A DNA stretch of 27,658 nt from JBOICV01 sp050740255 (GTDB taxonomy: Bacteria > Pseudomonadota > Gammaproteobacteria > Nevskiales > JBOICV01), in the NCBI GenBank assembly GCA_050740255.1, contig JBOICV010000135.1, positions 1-27,658 on the forward strand. Reading direction: 5' to 3'. How positions within the stretch are numbered: the stretch's first letter is position 1; each line of letters starts with the position of its first letter. The notes beneath the pieces are model-generated. The model searched no databases, was not told where the DNA came from, and was given only the letters and a program-made list of their open reading frames with translations. Both the position numbers and the translations under genes were made by a program. Below are positions 17,083-24,804 of this stretch, piece by piece.

Positions 17083-17179
17083 TGTCCTGAGCCCCGCCGA
17101 AGCCGGTCCTGAGCCCCGTCGAAGGGGACCGGGGTCCAGCCGAATAAAAACTCTGGATTCCGGCCTGCGCCGGAATGAC
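17083..17179. repeat. Interspersed repeats between the two acyl-CoA dehydrogenase genes
   Basis: Two near-identical tandem units of the form GTCCTGAGCCCCGCCGAAG (17084-17102) and GTCCTGAGCCCCGTCGAAG (about 17106-17124). These are followed by the perfect inverted repeat ATTCCGGC-ctgc-GCCGGAAT (17157-17176), an inverted copy of the element at 9700-9719. They fill most of a 158-nt gap. Confidence 0.78.
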
Positions 17180-17200
17180 AGACAAATAATTCAGTCGCCA

Positions 17201-18382
17201 TCAGGACCTTGGTAAGCCCAACATTCTTTCCGCGATGATATTGCGCTGGATTTCGTTAGTGCCAGCGTAAATCGGGCCGGCCTGGGCGAACAGGAAACCA
17301 TCCAGCCAGTGGCCGATATCGCCCGCGTCAGGCGCCTGCGGCATCAATTCGCCGCGCGGGCCAAGGATACGCATTGCGGTTTCATGCATCAGCAAATCCA
17401 GCTCAGACCAGAAAATCTTGTTGGTGCTGGCCTCGGCGCCGATATGGCCACCCTTGGCCAGCCGTCCGGCGGTGGCGTAAGTGGCGAGCGTATAAGCCTC
17501 GGCATCCATCCAGCTCTTGATAACGGCGTCGCGGATAGCGGGGTCGGCGTCCGCGGTCTCCCGATGGCGCCGATACAACTCGACCAGATTGCGCGCGGTC
17601 TGCTGGAAGCGCGCCGGCGAGCGCAGCATCAGGCCGCGTTCGAAACCGGCGGTGGCCATTGCCACGCTCCAGCCGGCACCTTCCTCACCGAGCCGGTTTT
17701 GCACCGGGACGCTTACCTCGTCGAAGAAAATCTCGGCAAAGCCGGCCAGTCCATTAAGCTGCTTGATCGGCCGGATGGTGATGCCTTTCAGATTCAGCGG
17801 CAGCAGGATAAAGCTGAGGCCGTGATGGCGCGTGGATTCGGGATCGGTGCGAAACATGCCGAACAACCAGTCAGCCCAAACCGCGCGCGTAGACCAGGTT
17901 TTCTGACCACTGATGACGTAGTGATCACCGTCACCCCCGCCTGACGAACGTGTCGCCTTGGAGCGAATCGCGGCCATATCTGAACCGGCGCCCGGCTCCG
18001 ACCAGCCCTGGGCCCAGATGTCCTCGCCCGAGGCCATACGCGGCAGGAAACGTTGCTTCTGCTCCTCCGTGCCAAAATCCATCAGCGTCGGCGCCAGCAG
18101 GAAGATGCCGTTCTGATTCACGCGCAGTGGCGCATTGGCGCGCCAGTATTCCTCTTCAAAAATCAACCACTCGATCAGATCGCAGCCACGGCCGCCCAGA
18201 TCTTCAGGCCAGGTGACGGCACTCCAGCGACCCTGGTTGAGCCTGCCTTCCCAGGCGCGGTGTTCGGCGAAACCTTCCTGCGTATCGAAACTCTTCAGTG
18301 CCTGCCTGGGTACATTGGCAGTCAGCCACGCGCGCACTTCGGCGCGAAACGCGTTCTGTTTCCTGGTGTACTCGAGCCTCAT
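17201..18382 (-). CDS. Acyl-CoA dehydrogenase, catalytic subunit type (FadE31/FadE26-like)
   Basis: 393 aa. Contains GWSEPGAGSDMAAI, GQKTWSTRA, GFERG with E248 as likely catalytic base, and C-terminal YAGTNEIQRNIIAERMLGLPRS in which the usual YEGT Glu is Ala. This is the catalytic type of the steroid alpha2beta2 enzymes. The ATG overlaps the echA20 stop by 4 nt, so translation is coupled. Forms a likely heterotetramer with the 352-aa protein downstream. Subfamily number cannot be fixed by eye. Confidence 0.88.
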   Translation of the reverse strand: MRLEYTRKQNAFRAEVRAWLTANVPRQALKSFDTQEGFAEHRAWEGRLNQGRWSAVTWPEDLGGRGCDLIEWLIFEEEYWRANAPLRVNQNGIFLLAPTLMDFGTEEQKQRFLPRMASGEDIWAQGWSEPGAGSDMAAIRSKATRSSGGGDGDHYVISGQKTWSTRAVWADWLFGMFRTDPESTRHHGLSFILLPLNLKGITIRPIKQLNGLAGFAEIFFDEVSVPVQNRLGEEGAGWSVAMATAGFERGLMLRSPARFQQTARNLVELYRRHRETADADPAIRDAVIKSWMDAEAYTLATYATAGRLAKGGHIGAEASTNKIFWSELDLLMHETAMRILGPRGELMPQAPDAGDIGHWLDGFLFAQAGPIYAGTNEIQRNIIAERMLGLPRS

Positions 18383-19143
18383 GATTTTTTGTCGAAGATG
18401 GCATCGCGCTTTTCGACGAAGGCGCGCCGGGTTTCCGCCGAATCTTTTTCACTGTAGGCCTGCATGGTGAAGCCCTGTTCCCAACGGTATTTGGCTTCGA
18501 GGTTGCCGTCTTCGATGCCGTTCAGTGATTCCTTGGCCAGGCGGATCATCGCCGCGCTCTTGCTGGCAATCTTGCGGGCGATGGCGAGCGCGGTGTCGTG
18601 CAGCTCGGCCTTTGACACCACTTTCTCGACAGCGCCCAGGCGATAGGCCTCGGCAGCCGTGATTGGCTCGCCGGTGAAATACATCATGCGCACCTTCTGC
18701 ACCGGAAACAGACGCTGCAGATGCGCGCCGCCGCCCATGGCGCCGCGATCCACCTCGGGCACACCGAAGCTGGCGTCATCGGCAGCAACGACAATGTCTG
18801 CCGCACCGACGATGCCAATGCCGCCACCGAGCACAAAACCGTGTACCGCGGCAATCACCGGCAGCGGGTTGCGATGGATCGCCTCAAAGGTCCGGTAATT
18901 TCCGGCGTTTAACGAGACGACACGATGCGGTTCCTTGGCCAGCTCCTTGATATCCACGCCGGCGCAGAAGCCACGACCCTCGGCACGGATCACGATGACG
19001 CGAGCGGAGGGCTCTTTACCCAGGCGGGTGATTTCATCGGCCAGGCCATGCCAGCCGGCATCGTTCAGCGCATTGACCGGCGGCCGATCAATCACGACTT
19101 CGGCGACACCGTCCTGAATGGTGGTCTTAAAGGGCTGGCTCAC
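18379..19143 (-). CDS. echA20: EchA20-like enoyl-CoA hydratase/ring hydrolase
   Basis: 254 aa crotonase fold, starting at a GTG at 19143 preceded by GAAGGAAC inside the end of ipdC. Oxyanion motifs RAEGRGFCAGVDIKE and GFVLGGGIGIVGAADIVVA are clear, as is FGVPEVDRGAMGGGAHL. These and the late YRWEQGFTMQ block match my memory of EchA20 (Rv3550), which hydrolytically opens the D ring of the HIEC-CoA intermediate. In M. tuberculosis echA20 is next to ipdAB and ipdC; here it directly follows ipdC, supporting the call. Confidence 0.9.
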   Translation of the reverse strand: MSQPFKTTIQDGVAEVVIDRPPVNALNDAGWHGLADEITRLGKEPSARVIVIRAEGRGFCAGVDIKELAKEPHRVVSLNAGNYRTFEAIHRNPLPVIAAVHGFVLGGGIGIVGAADIVVAADDASFGVPEVDRGAMGGGAHLQRLFPVQKVRMMYFTGEPITAAEAYRLGAVEKVVSKAELHDTALAIARKIASKSAAMIRLAKESLNGIEDGNLEAKYRWEQGFTMQAYSEKDSAETRRAFVEKRDAIFDKKS

Positions 19144-19145
19144 GG

Positions 19146-20282
19146 CTAAGTTCCTTCGCGGGCATGGCCCGCTCCTACAACGGGCGCCGGTAGGAGCGCA
19201 CCATGCGCGCGATTCAACTCCGCGAGCCGTTCTCCCGCCTCCGCCACGATGCCCGAAATCAGTTCCGCGACGCTCGGCAGCGCAGTAATAACGGCCGCGA
19301 CCTGGCCGCTGGGTAATACCCCTTCGTCAGGCCGACCTTCGACCATGGCGCGCTGAATCAGCACCGGGGCGTTCGCGGCCATCAGAGTTTGCGCAACGGA
19401 ATCGCCGGCACGCAAGGCTTGCGCCGCGGTGCGCAGCATATGCATCGCCGACATGCCGGTGCGCGCCTTCCATTTCCAGGCGCTGAGCAAAGCTACAAAT
19501 ACCCTTGTAATCGGCCCGCCGCGCTCGAGGCGCAACAGTACCGGGTTATCAATCATGCGCTGCGGCATGCCATCCACCGCGGTTGAGGCACGAATGCGCG
19601 CTGCGTCCTCGACTTCGAGGTAACGCTGCAGCGTCGTGCGCGGCACCGGCGAATCTGAAGTCATCAGAAAGCGTGTGCCCATCGCAATGCCGGCCGCGCC
19701 ATAGGCCAGCGCGGCCGCAAGTCCGCGGCCGTTGAAAAAGCCGCCCGCTGCCACCACCGGCACTTTCACCGCAGCCAGCACCTGCGGCAACAGCAAGGTA
19801 GTCGGTACCGCGCCGGTATGACCGCCGCCTTCCGCGCCTTGCACGGTGATGATGTCGGCACCGAGCGCCACGGCTTTGAGCGCGTGCTTTAGTGCACCCA
19901 CTGTCGGCATGCATAAAATGCCGGCCTCCTTGAAGCGCCGGATGGTTTTCGCATCGGGACCTCGCCCGTAACTCACCGCGCGCACCCGGTCCTTGTTCTT
20001 GATCGCCAGCTCAATCACCTGTTTCGCATTCGGCTGGAACATATGGAAGTTGATGCCGAACTGCGCGTCGGTGAGCTCACGCGTTTTTGCGATCTCCGCT
20101 TCCAGATCAGGCGTAGACATCGTTGCAGCCGCTAAAAAGCCGAAACCGCCCGCGTTGCCGGTAGCCGCTACCAGTTTCGCGTCCGCAATCCAGCCCATCG
20201 CGGTCTGCACGATGGGATAGCGGCAGCCGAGCCGCTGCGTCAAAGCGGTCTGCCAGCGTAAAGAGGATGGGCTGGCAGTCAT
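19146..20282 (-). CDS. ipdC: IpdC-like flavin oxidoreductase (nitronate monooxygenase family)
   Basis: 378 aa from the ATG at 20282, 4 nt after the preceding stop; the frame opens further upstream inside the neighbour without homology. TIM-barrel FMN enzyme of the nitronate monooxygenase/2-nitropropane dioxygenase family, with GGFGFL, QGAEGGGHTG and GGFFNGRGLAAALAYGA(A)GIAMGTRFL. Within this family IpdC is the HIP-pathway member required for C/D-ring catabolism. Adjacent ipdAB and echA20 support this. The last about 20 residues (NRAHGALLPAPVVGAGHAREGT) are encoded by a pair of interspersed repeats and look like an added tail. Confidence 0.88.
   Translation of the reverse strand: MTASPSSLRWQTALTQRLGCRYPIVQTAMGWIADAKLVAATGNAGGFGFLAAATMSTPDLEAEIAKTRELTDAQFGINFHMFQPNAKQVIELAIKNKDRVRAVSYGRGPDAKTIRRFKEAGILCMPTVGALKHALKAVALGADIITVQGAEGGGHTGAVPTTLLLPQVLAAVKVPVVAAGGFFNGRGLAAALAYGAAGIAMGTRFLMTSDSPVPRTTLQRYLEVEDAARIRASTAVDGMPQRMIDNPVLLRLERGGPITRVFVALLSAWKWKARTGMSAMHMLRTAAQALRAGDSVAQTLMAANAPVLIQRAMVEGRPDEGVLPSGQVAAVITALPSVAELISGIVAEAGERLAELNRAHGALLPAPVVGAGHAREGT
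19155..19213. repeat. Inverted pair of GTAGGAGCG-type repeats inside the 3' end of ipdC
   Basis: The right unit is GTAGGAGCGCACCATGCGCG (19190 onward) and the left unit is its inverted relative, reading TTCGCGGGCATGGCCCGCTC from 19155. The two 24-nt arms differ at a few positions and are separated by 11 nt, so the RNA could fold into one hairpin. This is a separate class from the CCCTCC-type repeats elsewhere in the window. Confidence 0.85.
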
Positions 20283-20286
20283 TGAC

Positions 20287-21468
20287 TCAATTCCTGACGA
20301 TGACGCAGGAGCCATGGCCGAACAGGCCCTGGTTGGCAGTGATGCCGACCTGCGCATTCTTGACCTGACGCGCGCCAGCCTGGCCACGCAACTGCCAAGT
20401 CAGCTCACAAACCTGGGCCAGTGCCTGTGCCGGTACCGCTTCGCCGAAGCAGGCCAAGCCGCCCGAAGTGTTGACCGGCAGCCGGCCGCCCAGCCTAGTG
20501 ACGCCATCTCGTACCAGTTTGGCGCCCTCGCCTCGCGGACAGAGCTGCAAATCCTCATACCAATCCAGTTCCAGCGCGGTCGACAAATCGTAAACCTCGG
20601 CGACGCTGACATCCGTCGGGCCGAGCCCGGCTTCTTCGTAGGCCTTGCGCGGCAAGGCGGCGCGGAAACGCTGCGGCTCCACCGCCACCGCGGAATCCGT
20701 GGCGAGATCAGGCATCTCCACCACTTCCGAAGCAAAGGTCGGCGTTACCGTGGAGATGGCGGCGATACGGGGTGCATAGGCCTTGCCGATGCGGCGCGCA
20801 TAGTCGAGGCTGGACACGATGATGGCCGCGCCGCCGTCGGAGGTGGCGCAGATGTCCATCAAGCGCAGCGGATCGGCGACCATCGCCGATGCGGCCACGT
20901 CTTCCGCGGTGAACTTCTTGCGGTAACGGGCGTTCGTATTCTCGAAACCGTGCGCGGCGTTTTTGACTTTCACCTGCGCGAAATCTTCCTGCGTATCACC
21001 ATATAACTCCATACGGCGGCGCGCGTACAAGGCGAAATAAGTCGGATTGGTGATGCCGATGCGAAAGCGCACCCAGTCCGGATCGTCCGGTCGCTCACCC
21101 GTCTGCGGCCCCAGAAAACCTTTTGGCGTGGTGTCGGCGCCGACCACCAGCGCAACTTCGCATTCGCCCGCCAGAATTTTTGCGCGCGCGGCCGCCAAGG
21201 CCTGCGAGCCGGAAGCGCAGGCCGCGTAGGAGGTGTTGACCTGCGCACCCTGCCAGCCGAGCGCCTGCGCAAAGGTCGCACCGGCCACATAGCCGGGATA
21301 GCCGCAGCGCATGGTGGCGGCGCCGGACACGAACTGCACGTCGCGCCAATTTACGCCCGCGTCGGCGAGCGCCGCCCGCGCTGCGGCCACGCCGTACTCA
21401 ACGAAATTCTTGCCCCATTTGCCCCAGGGATGCATGCCCACGCCGAGAATGGCGACTTCGGCGCTCAT
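20287..21468 (-). CDS. Thiolase-fold lipid-transfer-like protein (Ltp3/Ltp4-type, possible retro-aldolase)
   Basis: 393 aa of the SCP-x thiolase group. The nucleophile-loop cysteine is in YAACASGSQA (C84). However, the histidine motifs of true thiolases are changed: EVYD replaces the usual EVHD and GGLACFGEAVPAQA replaces GHPxGATG. The C-terminus (NQGLFGHGSCVIV) fits the actinobacterial Ltp3/Ltp4-like group as I remember it. Its start overlaps the stop of the DUF35 gene by 4 nt. Thiolase-like/DUF35 pairs (for example Ltp2 with ChsH2) act as steroid side-chain retro-aldolases, so a carbon-carbon cleavage on an acyl-CoA is plausible. The exact reaction is not established. Confidence 0.82.
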   Translation of the reverse strand: MSAEVAILGVGMHPWGKWGKNFVEYGVAAARAALADAGVNWRDVQFVSGAATMRCGYPGYVAGATFAQALGWQGAQVNTSYAACASGSQALAAARAKILAGECEVALVVGADTTPKGFLGPQTGERPDDPDWVRFRIGITNPTYFALYARRRMELYGDTQEDFAQVKVKNAAHGFENTNARYRKKFTAEDVAASAMVADPLRLMDICATSDGGAAIIVSSLDYARRIGKAYAPRIAAISTVTPTFASEVVEMPDLATDSAVAVEPQRFRAALPRKAYEEAGLGPTDVSVAEVYDLSTALELDWYEDLQLCPRGEGAKLVRDGVTRLGGRLPVNTSGGLACFGEAVPAQALAQVCELTWQLRGQAGARQVKNAQVGITANQGLFGHGSCVIVRN

Positions 21469-21923
21469 GACGCTTTACCCTGCATGGGCTTCCATTTCCA
21501 GACCAGCTTGCCGTCGTCCAGCGGCTCAAGAACCAGCTCCACCTGCGCGCCCGCCTTGAGCGTTTTGAGATCCACGCCGCTTGCGAGCTGGCCCAGCACA
21601 ATCATGCGTTCCTTTTGCAGCTCTACTGCGGCGATACCGAAGGGCTGAAACGGCTCGCTGGCGATGTAGGGCGCCGGTGGCTGATAGGCCGCGTTAGTAA
21701 ATGACCATAGCTTGCCGATGCGCGAGAGCTTGACCTCTTCGAAGCTCTCACTGGCACAGTCCGGGTTGCGGCAAAACGTGCTCTGTTTCGGAAAATAATA
21801 GGTGCCGCAGATGGTGCAGCGCGTACCGAGCAAATGCGGTTCACGCTCATCCAGCGTGAACCAGCCTGGCAGCACCGATTCGCGCGTGGTCGCAGCCGGT
21901 TTGGACAGCGGTGTGGCGCTCAT
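21465..21923 (-). CDS. DUF35 zinc-ribbon/OB-fold protein, partner of the Ltp-like protein
   Basis: 152 aa. A rubredoxin-like zinc ribbon with cysteines C36, C39, C51 and C56 (RCTICGTYY, FCRNPDCAS) is followed by the OB-fold (IGKLWSFTNAAYQPPAPY onward). DUF35 proteins bind thiolase-like lipid-transfer proteins and, in steroid retro-aldolases, complete the active complex. Overlaps both neighbours by ATGA (with ipdB at 21920-21923 and the Ltp gene at 21465-21468), implying coupled, stoichiometric synthesis. Here the domain is free-standing, not fused to a MaoC domain as in ChsH2. Confidence 0.9.
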   Translation of the reverse strand: MSATPLSKPAATTRESVLPGWFTLDEREPHLLGTRCTICGTYYFPKQSTFCRNPDCASESFEEVKLSRIGKLWSFTNAAYQPPAPYIASEPFQPFGIAAVELQKERMIVLGQLASGVDLKTLKAGAQVELVLEPLDDGKLVWKWKPMQGKAS

Positions 21924-22735
21924 GCGGCCACCTCTGCGTTACGCGCGGCCGGAGGATTGTTCTTGATTACCGTCGCGCGCAGATTGTGCGGATCGAGCTT
22001 GCGGATCAGTTTTAGCTGTTCATCGGTCGGTTGCGGCGTGGTGCGCAGGTCCGGCGCCTTCAGCAGCGGGAAGCCGGTGGCGGCCTGCACCTGCTCGAAG
22101 CTGACGCCGGGATGCAGTGATTGCACGCGAATGGCGTGATCGGCTCCGCCGAAATCCATGACGCACAAGTCGGTCACGATCAGGCGCAAATCCACGAAAT
22201 CCATTTTTGCGCCTTTCGGAAAGCGCGCCGGGTTGTAGCCAACACCGGAGACCATATCCACTTCCCCGGCAACGAATACACGCGGGCCGTGATTCGGCAC
22301 AAATATCGAGTTGATGTGATTGATGCTATTGCCCGGCAGTCCGCGTACGCCGAGAATTGCCGACTTGGGTTTCTCGTAGCTGTCGCCCACCACCGACAAA
22401 TTGGTCTGGCCATAACGATCGATCTGGCTCGGCCCGATCATCGCGTGGCGGCGGCCACCCCAGACGCATTCGAATACACGGTCGAAGGACATGTAACCCG
22501 AGTACTTCGGCCGGTACGTGTTCTCTCCTTGGCCCCGCGGACCCAGCGGCACCGGCTCCTCAACCAGAAAGGTCTCGGAGTCCGTCATCAGCAACTCGGG
22601 TGAATGCGTCAGCTTGGCGAGGCTCGCGGCCAGGCGCGGCACAATACCGATGCCGGAGGCCAAAACTTCGCCGTTACCGCGCCAGGCTTCGCTGGCTGCG
22701 GCAATCATGAGTTCCGCTAGGGAGACGTCGGTCAT
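21920..22735 (-). CDS. ipdB: IpdB-like subunit of COCHEA-CoA ring hydrolase (class I CoA-transferase fold)
   Basis: 271 aa CoA-transferase family I beta-type subunit: GNGEVLASGIGIVPRLAASLAKLTH, SYMSFDR-like YSGYMSFDRVFECVWGGRRHAMIGPSQIDRYGQTN, GLPGNSINH and DLCVMDF. IpdAB is known not to transfer CoA but to hydrolyse the last carbocyclic ring of the steroid (COCHEA-CoA). Follows ipdA in the same orientation and overlaps the DUF35 gene. The ribosome site (GGGAGAGGGG) directly before the ATG is part of an interspersed repeat. Confidence 0.9.
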   Translation of the reverse strand: MTDVSLAELMIAAASEAWRGNGEVLASGIGIVPRLAASLAKLTHSPELLMTDSETFLVEEPVPLGPRGQGENTYRPKYSGYMSFDRVFECVWGGRRHAMIGPSQIDRYGQTNLSVVGDSYEKPKSAILGVRGLPGNSINHINSIFVPNHGPRVFVAGEVDMVSGVGYNPARFPKGAKMDFVDLRLIVTDLCVMDFGGADHAIRVQSLHPGVSFEQVQAATGFPLLKAPDLRTTPQPTDEQLKLIRKLDPHNLRATVIKNNPPAARNAEVAA

Positions 22736-22738
22736 GAA

Positions 22739-22790
22739 CCCCTCTCCCTAACCCTCTCCCTCAGGGGGGAGGGAGCTGGAGGGAGGGGTT
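22739..22790. repeat. Interspersed repeat between ipdA and ipdB, overlapping the ipdB ribosome-binding site
   Basis: CCCCTCTCCCTAACCCTCTC, then CCTCAGGGGGGAGGGAG and GGAGGGAGGGG. Read on the minus strand its end is GGGAGAGGGG, 3 nt before the ipdB ATG, in the position of a Shine-Dalgarno sequence. Confidence 0.8.
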
Positions 22791-22813
22791 GCTTGGCTGT
22801 TCGAGTTTTCATC

Positions 22814-23689
22814 TCAGAACACCGGCATCGGCAGCTTGCGGATCCGCTCAACGCCGCCGACTTTGGTCAGATACTCGGCTTCGCTGCACTGAATGAATTC
22901 ACTGATGTATTTCTGCCAGCCGCCGTCTTCGCCAGCCGAGGCGTTATAGCGTTTCAAATGCTCCATATCCCAGCCATAGTCGGGACCGCTGTAAGTCGGG
23001 TGCGCGCCGCCCGGCGCATGCACCACAGCAGTGACAAGATAGCGTTCGAAGAAGTTGAGCCTGGCGCTGGCGGCGTCCAGTTCCAACCGGTCGCACAGAA
23101 TTTCCGTGCTCACATAGCAACGATCAGCGGCACGTGCAAACAGGTGGTCGAATAGCGGATCGTTGGCGCGCATCAGCGTGTTCCCTAGCCGGTCCGCCTC
23201 GTTGACATGCAGCAAGGCGGCGTCCAGTTTCAAGGCCGGCATCGCCAGATAAACCTCGCCATCGTCGTAAGGCGACTGGATGGTTTTGAGCTGCGGGTTC
23301 TTGGCCAATACGTCGGTACCCAGGCCGCAACGTGTCGGTAGAAAGGACATGCGCATGCCGGCCGCGCGCAAGCCCCACTCGAACATGCCCTCGTCCAGTT
23401 CCATCACTTCCAATTGGCCGGCTTCGCGCGCCTTGCGGAAATAAGGCTCCAGCGGAATCGCGTCCATGGTGACGAAGCCGTAAACCAGCTTCTTAAGCTT
23501 GCCTGCGGCGCACAACATGCCGACCTCCGGCCCGCCGTAAGCCACAACGGTCAAATTCTTGAGTGGCGAGCGCAGGATTTCGCGCACCAGCGCCATCGGC
23601 TTGCGGCGCGGTCCCCAGCCGCCGATGCCGATGGTCATGCCATCGCGCAATTGCGCGACGACTTCGGCAGCGGTCTGCTGTTTGTTCAT
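22814..23689 (-). CDS. ipdA: IpdA-like subunit of COCHEA-CoA ring hydrolase
   Basis: 291 aa from the ATG at 23689; a GTG two codons upstream (23695) has a better-spaced GAGGG and may be the real start. CoA-transferase family I alpha-type subunit with GIGGWGPRRKPMALVREILR (20-40), VAYGGPEVGML, and ELDEGMFEWGLRAAG, where E100 is a good candidate for the catalytic glutamate known in IpdA. RLPFLPTR-like MSFLPTRCGLGTDV and LHVNEADRLGN follow. With IpdB it opens the final ring of the steroid nucleus. First of the two ipd subunits and separated from ipdB by a repeat-filled 78-nt gap. Confidence 0.9.
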   Translation of the reverse strand: MNKQQTAAEVVAQLRDGMTIGIGGWGPRRKPMALVREILRSPLKNLTVVAYGGPEVGMLCAAGKLKKLVYGFVTMDAIPLEPYFRKAREAGQLEVMELDEGMFEWGLRAAGMRMSFLPTRCGLGTDVLAKNPQLKTIQSPYDDGEVYLAMPALKLDAALLHVNEADRLGNTLMRANDPLFDHLFARAADRCYVSTEILCDRLELDAASARLNFFERYLVTAVVHAPGGAHPTYSGPDYGWDMEHLKRYNASAGEDGGWQKYISEFIQCSEAEYLTKVGGVERIRKLPMPVF

Positions 23690-23701
23690 TGCCACGGCGG
23701 G

Positions 23702-23796
23702 CCCTCACCCCTACCCCTCTCCCAGAGGGAGAGAGGACAGGAAAGAATCCCTTCTCCCTCTGGGAGAAGGTGGCGCGCAGCGCCGGATGAGGGCAA
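23702..23796. repeat. Paired inverted interspersed repeats upstream of ipdA
   Basis: CCCTCACCCCTACCCCTCTC with CCAGAGGGAGAGAGG (23702-23736), then an inverted copy CCTTCTCCCTCTGGGAGAAGG (23750-23770) ending in GCGCGCAGCGCCGGATGAGGG. The two copies face each other and could form a long hairpin. The left end may supply GAGGG upstream of the ipdA start. Confidence 0.8.
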
Positions 23797-23801
23797 TGCA
23801 C

Positions 23802-24695
23802 TCACCGGAACCCGACCGAAAAATCGTGGCCCCAAATAGAAACCTGCTTCGTCTGGGTGGTCTGCCAGGTCGCCGGGTCCACATTAATGCCGCCCCAACC
23901 GTACTCCAGGGCGAAGTTGCCCGGCGTCATGATGTAGAACGAAGTCATCTTGTCGTTCTCGTGCTGCCCGAGCGTCGCCATCAGCTTTACACCCTGCTTT
24001 TGCATGCGGTCGTGCGCAAGCCCAACCTCGGTCATCGAATTCACTTCAACCATGATGTGCACGCAGCCGGCCGGATTCGGCATTTCCGCCAGCGCCAGAC
24101 TGTGGTGTCGGCCGCTCGCCGCGTGCAGAAAGTAGATGCGCATATTCGGCGCTTCCGGCGCGGGCTTGAAATTGAAGATGTCGGACAGGCCAAAGCCGAG
24201 CACGGCGGTGAAGAACTTGAGTGTCGCGTCGAAGTTCTGCGCCGCCGGCAACACCGTGTGCCCCGCGCCTTGCTTGCCCGTCTTGAAACCCGACACGCCA
24301 AGCGGCGACTTGAACGGTACAGAAGCTCCGGTATAGCCATACGCGAGCTCGTGCCGATTGCCCGACGGATCGGTGAAAATCGCAACCTCTTTCATTGAGC
24401 GCGCCTTGCGCAAGGCATCGTTTCCGGCCTGCACCTCGATGCCGGCTTGCTTGATCGCGGCAATGGCTGCATCGAAAGCGCGCTGATCGGAAACTTCCCA
24501 GCCCGAGGCGTGGTAACGGTCTTCCTTGCCTTTCACGATAGCGACGCGGAAGTCGCGCTCGTCCATTTTCAGATAAAGACCGCCATCCGGCGCCGGCGCG
24601 CTGGACGTACCCAGCATTTGTTCACCGAATTGCCGCCATTGGGCGAGGTCGGCGCTTTCCACGACGACATAAGCCAGTGCTTCGATCTTGACCAT
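23802..24695 (-). CDS. Type I extradiol ring-cleavage dioxygenase (HsaC/TesB/BphC-like)
   Basis: 297 aa with two vicinal-oxygen-chelate modules. The iron ligands fit the BphC/HsaC pattern: H146 (GAGHTVLPA), H213 (CVHIMVEV) and E264 (FALEYGWGG), plus catalytic H198 in RHHSLALAEM. These enzymes cleave catechols; HsaC/TesB open ring A of 3,4-dihydroxy-9,10-seco-steroid. Context with ipd genes supports a steroid substrate, though other meta-cleavage roles remain possible because no hsaD-like hydrolase or hsaAB is in the window. It is first in the long minus-strand run and divergent from the flavoprotein gene. AGGG lies about 8 nt before the ATG. Confidence 0.87.
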   Translation of the reverse strand: MVKIEALAYVVVESADLAQWRQFGEQMLGTSSAPAPDGGLYLKMDERDFRVAIVKGKEDRYHASGWEVSDQRAFDAAIAAIKQAGIEVQAGNDALRKARSMKEVAIFTDPSGNRHELAYGYTGASVPFKSPLGVSGFKTGKQGAGHTVLPAAQNFDATLKFFTAVLGFGLSDIFNFKPAPEAPNMRIYFLHAASGRHHSLALAEMPNPAGCVHIMVEVNSMTEVGLAHDRMQKQGVKLMATLGQHENDKMTSFYIMTPGNFALEYGWGGINVDPATWQTTQTKQVSIWGHDFSVGFR

Positions 24696-24804
24696 GACTT
24701 GCCCTAATCTGTTGGAAAACTTTGTTGAAAATTGTTATTTGATGCAATGCATTATCGGAACAGCCCGCGCTTGCAGCTTCATCCGTTCAGGTGAGGGTGT
24801 ACTG

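Noticed and set aside
16227..17090. Long plus-strand open frame (287 codons)
   Set aside because: Antisense shadow of the 352-aa acyl-CoA dehydrogenase gene; no recognisable domain and typical of GC-rich DNA.
20283..20387. N-terminal extension of IpdC
   Set aside because: It overlaps the end of the Ltp-like gene in another frame and shows no barrel sequence; the ATG at 20282 fits the operon spacing.
20287..21468. Ordinary 3-ketoacyl-CoA thiolase
   Set aside because: The conserved histidine motifs are replaced and the gene is coupled to a DUF35 partner, so a lipid-transfer/aldolase-type role is preferred.
23559..24398. Long plus-strand open frame (279 codons)
   Set aside because: Antisense to ipdA and the dioxygenase and crosses an intergenic repeat; no protein features.
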